Source: Actinomycetes bacterium (lineage in GTDB: Bacteria > Actinomycetota > Acidimicrobiia > Acidimicrobiales > JABEUL01). From it: a stretch of DNA of 64,000 nucleotides. The position numbers and the translations under genes were made by a program. Below the pieces are notes generated by a model. That model saw only the letters and a list, made by a program, of their open reading frames with translations, was not told the origin of the DNA and did no database searches. The stretch spans positions 33,047-97,046 of the forward strand of contig JAJZNL010000032.1 of assembly GCA_021852345.1 (NCBI GenBank). The letters run 5' to 3'. Positions 16,993 to 26,125 of the stretch are shown one piece after another (within the stretch, counting starts at the first letter, position 1; each line of letters begins with the position of its first letter).

Positions 16993-17646
16993 TTAAGTTG
17001 GTCGAAACTCCCCCGAAATTATATCTTGACATACAGCAAGCATTTGAATTCTCTTGTCCATTGCAGTCTTTTGAATAAATCGAAAAGCTTCAGCTTCACC
17101 CATATCGAAATTGTCCATAAGCTTCCCTTTGGCTCGATCCAATAATTTTCTAAATTCTATTTTGGCTTCAAGCTTTGCTTTTTCATCATTTAATGAATCT
17201 ATGTAAGACTCGGCTGCTGTAACCTCTTCGTGTCTCGCCAGAGCAATTTCTATCGCTGGCAACAATTCATTCTCCTGAAACGGCTTAATCAAATACGCCA
17301 TTGCTCCGGCATCTCTTGCTCTTTCTATTAAGTCTCTTTGAGAAAATGCTGTTAAAAACAGAATTGCGGGTTTGCGTTCAAAAGTGCTAATCTCTTCTGC
17401 AGCTTTTATCCCGTCCACGCCAGGCATCTTAATGTCCAAAATGACTAAATCCGGGCTATATTTTTTGACCAGCTCTATGGCCTCATCTCCTCTGGAAGCT
17501 TCACCAACTACCGTCAGACCCCGCTCGGTCAATATTTCTTTCAAATCAAGCCTAACGATGGCTTCGTCTTCAGCAATTACAACTTTGATATCTTCTTTTA
17601 AATAACTATCTTTTGACATTGAATTATTAATTTTACTACCGTTCAA
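16993..17646 (-). CDS. pdtaR: ANTAR-domain response regulator (PdtaR-like)
   Basis: A 217-residue two-domain regulator. Residues about 20-140 form a receiver (VVIAEDEAIVRLDL, phosphorylated Asp in LVILDIKMPG, Thr in FLTAF, Lys in YLIKPF). A coiled helix then leads to an ANTAR domain (LLDRAKGKLMDNFDMGEAEAFRFIQ) that binds paired RNA hairpins and acts as an antiterminator when phosphorylated. PdtaR lies close to polA and rpsA in Mycobacterium too, supporting orthology. Its TTG start overlaps the stop of the small coiled-coil gene by 3 nt (TTGA). An ATG nine codons later (17619) is the alternative start. The partner histidine kinase (PdtaS type) is not in this window. Confidence 0.9.
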   Translation of the reverse strand: MNGSKINNSMSKDSYLKEDIKVVIAEDEAIVRLDLKEILTERGLTVVGEASRGDEAIELVKKYSPDLVILDIKMPGVDGIKAAEEISTFERKPAILFLTAFSQRDLIERARDAGAMAYLIKPFQENELLPAIEIALARHEEVTAAESYIDSLNDEKAKLEAKIEFRKLLDRAKGKLMDNFDMGEAEAFRFIQKTAMDKRIQMLAVCQDIISGEFRPT

Positions 17647-17930
17647 GACTGGAAATTTAAATTTCGCAAATCGTTGCAGCGCCTTTCTAGTTCGTCAATT
17701 TGCAACTCCAACACATGTTTATCTTTTAGGTAGGCATCCATATGGCGTTGGTGCTCATGCCATATCCGCTCGGCCAAAGGAGTTTCAGATACCATCGCAT
17801 CAATTCTGGATCGGTCTAGTTCCTCCTCCAGCGCAACAATCTGCTCATTAGTAATTCGAAATTCTTCGCGTTTCTGCTCCAACGTCCGTTGTGTTGCAAG
17901 AAGCTTCTTTTCGTTGGAAAACAATTTCAC
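17643..17930 (-). CDS. Small coiled-coil protein coupled to the ANTAR regulator
   Basis: A 95-residue protein made almost entirely of charged heptad-like helices (LEQKREEFRITNEQIVALEE and KHVLELQIDELERRCNDL), separated by a short turn with Pro near residue 51, which suggests a helical hairpin or dimer. No signal peptide or membrane segment. Its stop overlaps the start of the PdtaR-like gene, so the two are probably translated together. A role as a partner of the regulator is inferred from this coupling only. I do not recognise the family. Confidence 0.65.
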   Translation of the reverse strand: MKLFSNEKKLLATQRTLEQKREEFRITNEQIVALEEELDRSRIDAMVSETPLAERIWHEHQRHMDAYLKDKHVLELQIDELERRCNDLRNLNFQS

Positions 17931-18040
17931 ATATTAATTTTAACCATTTTGATTGTAAAATCAACTCCGACCGCACTATATACGTATATACGAGGAAATA
18001 GATGTTACTGCGCGGTTTCGAGTCTCACAACAAATTTAAA

Positions 18041-19228
18041 CTACCTAAAATCAATTGCGACGCTAGCGGCTACCTTTTCTTCGTCTATGTAATTTAACTT
18101 AAAATCTTTTCCCAGACCAAAGTCCGTCGATTCAATTTCAAATCCTAGCTGATTTGCCTTCAATTCTACGATCTTTGGTTGCTCGCACAAATCAATATCC
18201 AGTCCCGAATTCTTTAAAGTCAAATCAGGAATTAACCGAAATTGACTAAGCGATGCCAAAACCAAGTCAACCCACTTACCCAAATCCGATGAAAAATTCC
18301 CGCCAATATATCCAGTAACGCCAACTTCTTCCAAAATATCGTGAAATTCAAGCACCTGCAAAATTCCTCCCATCCGACCCACTTTAACGCAAGGAATATC
18401 ACAAGCTCCTATTTCAATTAGGTTCTTACCAGCAGATGCTGATACCATGGGTTCATCCAAGCAGATCGGAGGAGCGACTAGTCCTCCCAATCTTGTGTTT
18501 GCCAGAAGTTCGTCTCTTTCAAAGGGTTGTTCAATCATACTCAAATCACACTCTTCGATAGCTTTGAAATACTCAAGAGCTTCTTTAAAGTTAGTAAAAG
18601 TCCCATTTGCGTCTACAAACATTTCGAGGTCGGGGAATTCACTTCTCAGACTTCTAAAATAACCGGGACTCACTTTGGGGTTCATCTTAACTTTAACTCT
18701 GCTATAACCCAAACTCGTTAAATTCGCAATATCGTTGACCGATTGTTCTATCGAATTCGTTCCGTCCGTTACTGCCCCAAAAGGTACTGGGTTTGTTTTG
18801 ACGTCTAGCAACGATTCTAAAGTTGTCTCTGAGATTTTAAGAGCCAAATCGATAAAGGCCATCTCCAAGGCAGCTTTTGCCATATTGTGTCCCTGGACCA
18901 TTCTGAACAAATCCGATAATTCAGCCAAATTTATTTGAGAACCCATTTTATTTTTTATTAACGGAACCAATACATTCTCAATGACCAATAGAGATTGGTC
19001 GCAATATTCACTCGTATAATAAGGCAATTCAAGAGCCGCACACTCTCCGTAGCCGACAAGATCATCCGAATGCACCTCGACGAACAAAATCGGGCGATTC
19101 GAATATATAATTGCTCCATCTTTTACTGCAATAGATCTTAAAAGTTTGGAATTGATTTTCTTAAGTTTTATAGTGTCAATTTTTATTGATACATTCTCAA
19201 TAAAATTAAACATCTTTTCGTTACTCAC
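18041..19228 (-). CDS. menC: Enolase-superfamily enzyme, o-succinylbenzoate synthase-like (NSAR/OSBS type)
   Basis: A 395-residue muconate-lactonizing-type enzyme. The N-terminal capping domain carries GYGECAALELPYYTSEY, a hallmark of the NSAR/OSBS subgroup. The barrel shows the catalytic KxK (RVKVKMNP), metal ligands in FVDANGTF, MIEQPFE and ICLDEPM, and the second Lys in CVKVGRMGG. OSBS makes o-succinylbenzoate in menaquinone synthesis, but members of this subgroup can also racemise N-succinyl amino acids, and no other men gene is visible here, so the menC call is probable only. It lies 30 nt after the EcfT gene and may be cotranscribed with the transporter. Confidence 0.78.
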   Translation of the reverse strand: MSNEKMFNFIENVSIKIDTIKLKKINSKLLRSIAVKDGAIIYSNRPILFVEVHSDDLVGYGECAALELPYYTSEYCDQSLLVIENVLVPLIKNKMGSQINLAELSDLFRMVQGHNMAKAALEMAFIDLALKISETTLESLLDVKTNPVPFGAVTDGTNSIEQSVNDIANLTSLGYSRVKVKMNPKVSPGYFRSLRSEFPDLEMFVDANGTFTNFKEALEYFKAIEECDLSMIEQPFERDELLANTRLGGLVAPPICLDEPMVSASAGKNLIEIGACDIPCVKVGRMGGILQVLEFHDILEEVGVTGYIGGNFSSDLGKWVDLVLASLSQFRLIPDLTLKNSGLDIDLCEQPKIVELKANQLGFEIESTDFGLGKDFKLNYIDEEKVAASVAIDFR

Positions 19229-19258
19229 AATTAGAACCTTTCATAACGAGTCAATCGA

Positions 19259-20095
19259 CTATATAAATAAAGTCACCAACAAAATTAAACATACACAAGC
19301 AACTAGAACAAACGCAAAGAAATCCTTTTTCGAGGTATGTTTTCTAACACCCACCACTTCACTATATCCACCTCTGGCCTGCATTGCTTCACTCATCTCA
19401 GCCGCTCTTCGAACAGCCGAAGAAATTGCCGCCGACAATAAGTTAGCGCCTTCTTGAAAAATTTCTCTTACCGTAATTGCAGTTTCAAAAGCAGGCTTAT
19501 GCATTCGCCTCTGCTTTTCAGCTGCCGCTAAAAGTCGCAGCTCTTCAAGTATTAAAGGAATTCCCCTAAGGGACAGTGCAAAGACATTGACATACTCAGT
19601 GACAGGTAGCCCCAAGCGTCTAAAAGGTTTCCCTAAAGTAGATATAGCATCTGCAACCTCTCCGAGCTTAGTAGTCCAACTTAAAATCAATAAACACAGA
19701 ATAATCTCCAAGGAGAACATCAAAAATTCCGCAAATGTTATCAATCCCCCGATTTTAATTTGAGCAGCGCCAATGTGAATAATGGGTTTGGTAGCATCAG
19801 AGGTAATCCCGGTTAATATTCCAGAAAAAATAATCAAATAAATTAACCACCTAGGCAATCTGGGCAGTGCCCCCACGGGCACTCCAGATATTATCCAAAC
19901 TATCCCTAGGAATATTCCGAAGACAATCAAAGCTTGCCAACTTATCATTAACGTAATGGCAACAGTGAGTACGATAAGACTAATTATTTTAGTTCCAGCC
20001 CACAACGAATGTATCGGAGAGTTTTTGTCTACGAATCGAAAAATTACGATTTGTTTGGCCTGCTTGGACTGCTTCTGTTTCGACTTATTTCCCAT
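19259..20095 (-). CDS. ecfT: ECF transporter transmembrane (T) component
   Basis: About 278 residues: a basic N-terminal tail, around five membrane helices, and the coupling helices with the motif AMQARGGY (the Ala-Arg-Gly that docks in an EcfA groove) near the C-terminus. A second coupling region reads ALSLRGIPLILEELRLLAAA. The ATG at 20095 is chosen because AAGGA stands 9 nt upstream. It overlaps the end of the upstream fused ATPase gene by 11 nt, so the two are translationally coupled. A longer reading from TTG at 20140 is possible. It couples ATP hydrolysis to substrate uptake; the substrate is unknown. Confidence 0.85.
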   Translation of the reverse strand: MGNKSKQKQSKQAKQIVIFRFVDKNSPIHSLWAGTKIISLIVLTVAITLMISWQALIVFGIFLGIVWIISGVPVGALPRLPRWLIYLIIFSGILTGITSDATKPIIHIGAAQIKIGGLITFAEFLMFSLEIILCLLILSWTTKLGEVADAISTLGKPFRRLGLPVTEYVNVFALSLRGIPLILEELRLLAAAEKQRRMHKPAFETAITVREIFQEGANLLSAAISSAVRRAAEMSEAMQARGGYSEVVGVRKHTSKKDFFAFVLVACVCLILLVTLFI

Positions 20096-22745
20096 TTTCT
20101 TGTTCCTTTTGGTTTTCCCAAGATTCTGGATCTCCGTCAAATATCACTCTGCCTTGATTTAGTCCGATAACCCTATTGCAAACAGGTATTATATCTTCAT
20201 AGTCATGTGAAACAACGATTGTCGCCATTCCCATATTAGATAACGATTTGATAATATCCCTGACTTTAAGCTTTGAACTATAGTCCAAACCGGCAAGCGG
20301 TTCATCAAAAATTACTACCTTAGGCATGAGCGCCAAGACCGATGCAATGGCGACTCTTTTTAGTTCCCCGCCCGACAGTTCATAGATTGAACGTGTTAGC
20401 ATATTGGAGTTAGGAAAGCCTACCGCAGCCAAACACGCACTTACCAAATCATCTGAGGTCATGTCCTTTAGGGTAATAATCGGTCTAACGCTGTTTTTTA
20501 CGTCGCGTTCGGTTAGTTGAAACGCGGCATGCTGAAAAACTATTGCCGACGTCACATCACTTGCAGTTGATCTACTGCGATTTTGCGACTTTTTAAATTC
20601 TTTATCTTTATTGTTATTAATATAGATGTTCTCTCTGGATCTCGTTTGAGACAAGTACTCAAAAGATAAATTTTTACTACCAATATCTGAGGTACTAGCC
20701 AAAGCGTCGTTAGACGGGTCATCGCTCGAGATTAGATTATCCCTATCTTGAGCCTGCCAGCTTATCGTCCCTTCACTCGGCTCTATCAACCCCGCCAATA
20801 CCCATGAAAGCGTTGTTTTCCCCGAACCATTTTCTCCTACAATCATTATTGACTCGCCGGAATAGACTGCCAAATTAATATCTTTCAAAGCTCTATTTTC
20901 CCAGGGAGTTTTAGCCAGATATATGTGACCTAGATTTTCTAAAATGACCAACGGAACGGAATTAAGTTTTGCGGTTTTTCTTTCTATTGTAGAATTAGCA
21001 TAGTCTTCGGTAACCGAACTATAAAAATCGGTTGAGATGGCCAGCAATCGTTCAAATGCCGATACCGAGCTGATCTTTTCGCCATTGCTTTGAAAGTCAT
21101 TCACGATCTGTCCCGCTTCAGCTTCATTGTCATCTTCGCTATTATGCCGATCGCTTTGAAACAATTGATCCGTCGTAGAATCGGTGTTTACATAAGAATC
21201 CAAGTATTGCCGGTATTGCTCGGCTTCAAAGCCTTTAAAGGTCCCTTTTATTTTCCCGTTCTCAATTAAATAAATTTTGTTCATCGAATACAATTCATTT
21301 AGTATGTGAGAAATATGAACTACACCAGCTCCGTCTTCGGCTATCTTCTTTAACAAAGACAAGACTCTTTCCCGCCCAGAAGGATCAAGCAAAGCAGTTG
21401 ATTCGTCCGAGATTAACAAGGCTGGTTTCCTAGCAAGAGCAGACGCAATTGCCAGTCTTTGCAACTCACCGCCAGATAGCTGGGATGTTTCTCGCTTGCC
21501 GAATCCTTCAAGGCCTACCTCAGCTAAGATTTTGTCAACATCTACTTCGGTAGCCGTCTTTTCGCTAAGACCCCATACAACATCGTCTTCAACCATAGAC
21601 CCGAGAACCTGTGATTCAGGCCTTTGAAAAATCACCGATGTTCCAGCTATCTGACCGAGACCCACTTTCCCATTTCTCTGAACGGTTCCACTATCGGGCT
21701 TCATACCGATTAATACTTTGCCAATGGTAGATTTCCCTGACCCGTTTTGACCTACAACACCAACGAATTCTTTCTTGGAGATATCGATATTGATTTGATC
21801 AATCGTCGGTCGCGCGCTGTTTTTATAGCTGAAGCTAACATTTTCCAATTTAACGGGCAACGGTGCAACGACTTGTTCATCATTGGTCCATCTTGTAATC
21901 GATTCATCTACAAATTCAGATTTACCGTTTCGTCCCTGAATTAAAGAATTTTCAAAACTAATGTCAAACTCTTCGTCCGCTCTAAATTCAACTGCTGGCT
22001 GTCTTAAATTTTTAAGGATTAATTTTAAAAGCGGTCTGCTGATAATGTCCATTGCTATAGAAACGATTAACATCGATAAAATAATCGATAGAGGAAACAA
22101 TAAATACCAGTGACTAGTTATCCATTTGATCAGATGTTCAAAGGAGATTGAGAATCGATATAGTCCGCTCCCCATCTTATGTACCAGTTGATCAAATGCA
22201 TTTGGAGAACTTTTTTTGGATACGTATGGATGACTTTTAAGATATTTTCCCATCCCCTTCAATATATTTCCGATGCCGTCCCATACCACTTTTATTTGAT
22301 TTATGGTTAATGTCCGTGCTTTTGAAAAAATAATGAGCAATAATTCCCCTACTACCGCTGCAGGAATTGCTCCTTTTACGATTGTGATGAAAGCCGTATA
22401 AATAAAATTTCGATTTTTTACAAAAGCCTCTCCGACGGCAACCCCAAGAACTCCAGCTAAAAATACCTGCAAACCCAACGTAGCCCCGCCAATTAAAACC
22501 GATATTCCGATAGTCGATGCAGTCGCAAAATAGGTAGCTCGTTTTCTATGTCGTACTGTTATCAATGCAAACGGTACGACCGAAAACCATTGGATGAGCG
22601 CTCCGATGGAAATAAACCAGCCGATCAGCTGTAAACCAAGTGCGAGATCGCCGAGCAAAGCCGCTTCGGCGACTTCAATAATGCTTAAGGGTTGTTTACT
22701 CCTTTTTTGCGATTTAGAACGAGACTTTAACTCAGAATATGTCAA
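20085..22745 (-). CDS. Fused ECF transporter: DUF2232-like membrane domain plus two ATPase domains
   Basis: An 886-residue fusion. Residues about 20-240 form five or six membrane helices resembling DUF2232-type S components (AEAALLGDLALGL, VVPFALITVRHRKRA). Residues 297-510 form the first ATPase (Walker A GQNGSGKST 332-340, signature LSGGELQRLAIA, Walker B LLISDES, His480). Residues 598-880 form the second (GENGSGKTT, LSGGELKRVAIA, VVIFDEP, His847). Both ATPases look catalytically complete. The second has a polar, low-complexity insert (about residues 664-730) before its Q-loop. EcfT follows with overlap, so the whole transporter is two polypeptides. Start is TTG. Substrate unknown; the neighbouring OSBS-like gene is a weak hint. 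Confidence 0.85.
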   Translation of the reverse strand: MTYSELKSRSKSQKRSKQPLSIIEVAEAALLGDLALGLQLIGWFISIGALIQWFSVVPFALITVRHRKRATYFATASTIGISVLIGGATLGLQVFLAGVLGVAVGEAFVKNRNFIYTAFITIVKGAIPAAVVGELLLIIFSKARTLTINQIKVVWDGIGNILKGMGKYLKSHPYVSKKSSPNAFDQLVHKMGSGLYRFSISFEHLIKWITSHWYLLFPLSIILSMLIVSIAMDIISRPLLKLILKNLRQPAVEFRADEEFDISFENSLIQGRNGKSEFVDESITRWTNDEQVVAPLPVKLENVSFSYKNSARPTIDQINIDISKKEFVGVVGQNGSGKSTIGKVLIGMKPDSGTVQRNGKVGLGQIAGTSVIFQRPESQVLGSMVEDDVVWGLSEKTATEVDVDKILAEVGLEGFGKRETSQLSGGELQRLAIASALARKPALLISDESTALLDPSGRERVLSLLKKIAEDGAGVVHISHILNELYSMNKIYLIENGKIKGTFKGFEAEQYRQYLDSYVNTDSTTDQLFQSDRHNSEDDNEAEAGQIVNDFQSNGEKISSVSAFERLLAISTDFYSSVTEDYANSTIERKTAKLNSVPLVILENLGHIYLAKTPWENRALKDINLAVYSGESIMIVGENGSGKTTLSWVLAGLIEPSEGTISWQAQDRDNLISSDDPSNDALASTSDIGSKNLSFEYLSQTRSRENIYINNNKDKEFKKSQNRSRSTASDVTSAIVFQHAAFQLTERDVKNSVRPIITLKDMTSDDLVSACLAAVGFPNSNMLTRSIYELSGGELKRVAIASVLALMPKVVIFDEPLAGLDYSSKLKVRDIIKSLSNMGMATIVVSHDYEDIIPVCNRVIGLNQGRVIFDGDPESWENQKEQENGK

Positions 22746-23414
22746 TTGTATTTATGTATTTAAGATTCTCAAAAAACCAATAGTTATAAAATGTTAGCTT
22801 AATTTATTCAAACTCTCAGCCCGCTTTACACCCTTAACAAAAATCCACGCCAGAAACCGATAGCGGTTCCGACACAGAGTCTACGTTTGCTACATGTAGT
22901 GAAATCGTCAATTCACTAATTCACTTCAGCAAAAAAGCCAAGCAAAAAGAGTTTAAAACGATTTGAAAACATAGTGTGCTTATTATTTATGTTCGATCCA
23001 CTTGAGAATCATCAAAGCAATGGCCGCTTTAAGACTTTTAGTTTTGGATTTCGTAGTTGATTCAACTTAACCCCCCCTAATCTATTTCAACACTATGTAT
23101 GCTTAATACATGAATTCCGAAACAAATTATTTTTATGGGTTTTTCACGGTTGCTTTGGCAAGATTGCTATTAATTTAATAAATAATTTTCAGCTTCATCG
23201 ATATATGGAATAAGTTATATTGTGTGATAACTTAAGAAATATCTACATTGAGTGACACGTTGAAATATCAATTAAATTGGAGCATTAACAAGATGACGCG
23301 AACGTCAACGCCAAGGGTTAAAGCCAAAAACTATTTTAAAAATACTCTTGAAATATATATTAAACTTTAAATGAGCACAGGTTTCAACCCAAAACATTTA
23401 CAACTAGAACAGTT

Positions 23415-23498
23415 GCCCGGGTGGCGAAATTGGTATACGCGGCGGACTCAAAATCCGTTATCCTTACAGATGTGCGGGTTCGAGTCCCGCCCCGGGCA
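23415..23498 (+). tRNA. tRNA-Leu (CAA)
   Basis: A full class II cloverleaf of 84 nt. The acceptor GCCCGGG pairs with CCCGGGC (23491-23497). The D arm is GCG...CGC, the anticodon stem GCGGA/TCCGT encloses CTCAAAA (anticodon CAA), and a long variable arm is followed by the T arm GCGGG-TTCGAGT-CCCGC. Discriminator A; CCA is not encoded. Upstream, 22746-23414 is a 669-nt gap in which I see no gene. Confidence 0.95.
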
Positions 23499-23643
23499 CT
23501 TAATATCGCACGAATATTCAAAACCGATATTAAAACTAAGCTTATGCCAAAAGTCGCAAAATATATTTCTTTGGGGGATGTCGTTAAAATGATATCGCAA
23601 CTACGTAATTTTAGAAATGTCTCAAAAGGGGGTCATCTTTGAA

Positions 23644-23799
23644 ATGGGCTGGTCGAATTTAATTGACATCAGATGTGAAGCAATGACAAATTTAGATTCG
23701 AATTATTCGCCAAAACAATTTCATTTTACCCCCGATACTAATTTTGCTGAAAATAAAGATAAGGGATTTATTTACTTAAAGATTGGACACAAACAATGA
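23644..23799 (+). CDS. Possible small protein overlapping the fabD start
   Basis: 51 codons from ATG 23644, preceded by AAGGGGGTCATC, which resembles the anti-16S consensus with two mismatches. Its stop overlaps the fabD ATG (ATGA), an arrangement typical of coupled genes. The residues are hydrophilic and I recognise no family. The ribosome binding site and the overlap are the only support; it could be a leader for fabD or chance. Confidence 0.3.
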   Translation: MGWSNLIDIRCEAMTNLDSNYSPKQFHFTPDTNFAENKDKGFIYLKIGHKQ

Positions 23800-25037
23800 T
23801 TGCATTCGTATTTCCGGGACAAGGTTCCCAAAAATCTGGAATGGGTGCCGCATGGATATCCCACCCTGCCTTTGATCTCGTTAGAGAAGCTTCCGAGGTT
23901 CTAAAACGTGATTTTGAATATCTGCTTATCAAGGCTCCCATCGAAGAGCTTACCAGTACGGAAAATGCTCAGATGGCCACTTTTTTGCAGTCATTAATCG
24001 TTCTTGATGCCGCAGAGAGGATGGGTTTTGCTCCCATAGCGGTCGCTGGACACAGCCTAGGAGAATATACTGCCTTGGTTGCTAGCGGGGCGATTTCTTT
24101 TGAGGACGGACTAAAACTAGTTGACGTCAGAGGCAATGCCATGAAACAAGCTACAGACGCCGTCAAAGGGTCTATGGCTGCAGTTTTAGGAATTGACCTT
24201 ACGACCGCAGAAATAGCCTGTTCGTTGGCTGGATTAGATTGTGTCGTGGCAAATGACAATTCTTCGAGTCAAATTGTGATATCTGGTCCCGAGGATGAAC
24301 TCGATGCGGCGATTCAGCATTTAAAGCGTTTAGGCGCGAAAAAAGCTATCAAACTTCAGGTGGGTGGTGCCTTCCACTCTAGATTGATGCTACCGGCGAA
24401 AATACCTCTAATTGAGTCTTTGGGCTCGGTGGAATTTAGAGATGCCGAAATACCCGTAATCACTAATGTCGATGCACGACCTCACACTAGTGGCCATGAC
24501 TTTTTCATGCTGGAATCCGCACAAATTACATCAAAAGTTAGGTGGCGCCAAACCATGGAGACATTGTCTGACATGAACATAACTTCTCTTGTCGAGCTCG
24601 GACCGGGTAGCGTTTTGTCAGGTTTGGCTAAACGTGAACCATGTTTAAAAGCTGTTTCCGCAATTTCAATCGAGTCTCCAGACGACCTTGACAAACTACT
24701 CCATTTAACAAGCTCGTCTATTGAGGTTTTTGAAGATTCTCATAAAAATGAAGTCTTAGGCGAGGCTTTACATACAAAAATGAGGGTTATATTATCCCCT
24801 GCATCGGGTCTATTCCGCGGAAGCGACTATTTTGAGTTTGACAACAAAAACCCAAATATGCCGTTTGAAAAAATATTAAAAAATATAGTGAAAATTCAGG
24901 TTGGAGACCAAATCGGTTCAATCGACGACACTCCAGTGCTTTCCCCATTTAAAGGCACCTTAAAGGGACTCTTGGCAATACCGCTTCACAGAGTTGAGAG
25001 AGGTGAGCCACTATTTTGGATGTTAACTTCAGACTGA
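23796..25037 (+). CDS. fabD: Malonyl-CoA:ACP transacylase with C-terminal lipoyl-like domain
   Basis: A 413-residue protein. Residues 1-300 are FabD, which loads malonyl groups onto ACP: FPGQGSQ, nucleophile Ser87 in GHSLGEY, Arg112 in VRGNAM, His194 in GAFHSR and GPGSVLSGL. The usual enzyme ends near residue 310. Here a linker (about 305-327) leads to residues 328-412, which look like a biotinyl/lipoyl barrel-sandwich half (ILSPASGLF...VLSPFKGTLKGLL...HRVERGEPLFWM). The modifiable Lys of the MKM/DKA type is not obvious; SPFKGTLK is the candidate hairpin. First gene of the fatty-acid cluster, with fabH next on the same strand after about 160 nt. Confidence 0.93.
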   Translation: MIAFVFPGQGSQKSGMGAAWISHPAFDLVREASEVLKRDFEYLLIKAPIEELTSTENAQMATFLQSLIVLDAAERMGFAPIAVAGHSLGEYTALVASGAISFEDGLKLVDVRGNAMKQATDAVKGSMAAVLGIDLTTAEIACSLAGLDCVVANDNSSSQIVISGPEDELDAAIQHLKRLGAKKAIKLQVGGAFHSRLMLPAKIPLIESLGSVEFRDAEIPVITNVDARPHTSGHDFFMLESAQITSKVRWRQTMETLSDMNITSLVELGPGSVLSGLAKREPCLKAVSAISIESPDDLDKLLHLTSSSIEVFEDSHKNEVLGEALHTKMRVILSPASGLFRGSDYFEFDNKNPNMPFEKILKNIVKIQVGDQIGSIDDTPVLSPFKGTLKGLLAIPLHRVERGEPLFWMLTSD

Positions 25038-25196
25038 AATTAAGATTATTCGTTTTTTTTGAAAATATAGACCAGGGGTTCTATAAAATATTACCGTTAA
25101 ACTTTAAGCAACGCTATAAGCATAGATATCCGCCGATAACTCTTATAGGTTACGCCGACGTAAATGGACGATGACCGCGAATCAGAAAGAAACAAT

Positions 25197-26120
25197 ATGA
25201 CAGGAACTTCAATTGCAGGATGGGGAACCAGCCTGCCAGAAAAAATAGTAACAAATTTCGATTTAGAAAAGATTCTAGACACCAATAACGATTGGATCGT
25301 TGAAAGGACCGGTATTCGAGAAAGACGGTTGGGTGGAACTACGGAATCGCTTGCGACAGCAGCGACGATTAAAGCTTTAAAAACTGCCGATCTCGATTTA
25401 GATTCCTACGGTGGGCTTATATTGGCAACCACGACTCCAGACAAGACAACCCCAGGCACATCAGCGTTGATTCATAAAAATCTTGGGATCAGCGGATTTG
25501 CTTTTGACATAAATGCAGCGTGTGCCGGTTTTATCTATTCTTTTGTGGTTGCGCATCAAATGGTCAAATCTCTAAATCAACCTATTGTCGTAGTAGGTGC
25601 CGACACATTGTCAAAAATAACCGACATGACAGATCGCTCAACTGCAATTCTATTGGCCGACGGTGCCGGCGCCTTGGTAATCGCCCCGTCAAACGAAGGG
25701 GATTGCCTTTTAGGGTATGATCTTCAGGTTGATGGAAACTTAGAGGACATATTATATTGCGATTTAGGCGGATACCTTAAAATGAACGGGAAAGAAGTCT
25801 TCAAGCGTGCTATCAGAGCTGCAGAAAAAAGTACCAACAAAGTGGTAGAAGAAGCGGGATATTCAATGGCCGACATCGATCTGTTAGTACCCCATCAGGC
25901 AAACAGAAGGATAATGGATGCTTTAAGCGAACGCCTTGGCATCCCCGCCCAAAAATGTGCATCAGTCATTGAACGTACGGGCAATACATCATCTGCGTCA
26001 GTTCCACTTGCTTTGATTGATTCTATAGAATCAAATTCCTTGAAACCAGGATCCTTAATTCTAATGACAGGATTCGGTGCGGGTATGACCTGGGGCAGCG
26101 CTTTAGTAAGGTGGCAATAA
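25197..26120 (+). CDS. fabH: 3-oxoacyl-ACP synthase III
   Basis: A 307-residue initiating condensing enzyme joining acyl-CoA with malonyl-ACP. The catalytic triad is visible: Cys in NAACAGF, His in PHQANRRI and Asn in GNTSSASVPLAL. GWGTSLPEKIVTN and DWIVERTGIRERR are the family's N-terminal marks. ATG 25197 is chosen over 25164 because family members begin just before xxIxGWG; AGAAAG stands before it. Between fabD and fabG on the same strand. Confidence 0.95.
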   Translation: MTGTSIAGWGTSLPEKIVTNFDLEKILDTNNDWIVERTGIRERRLGGTTESLATAATIKALKTADLDLDSYGGLILATTTPDKTTPGTSALIHKNLGISGFAFDINAACAGFIYSFVVAHQMVKSLNQPIVVVGADTLSKITDMTDRSTAILLADGAGALVIAPSNEGDCLLGYDLQVDGNLEDILYCDLGGYLKMNGKEVFKRAIRAAEKSTNKVVEEAGYSMADIDLLVPHQANRRIMDALSERLGIPAQKCASVIERTGNTSSASVPLALIDSIESNSLKPGSLILMTGFGAGMTWGSALVRWQ

Positions 26121-26125
26121 ACATT

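Noticed and set aside
23371..23642. Two plus-strand frames of 73 codons
   Set aside because: Both read through the tRNA-Leu gene.
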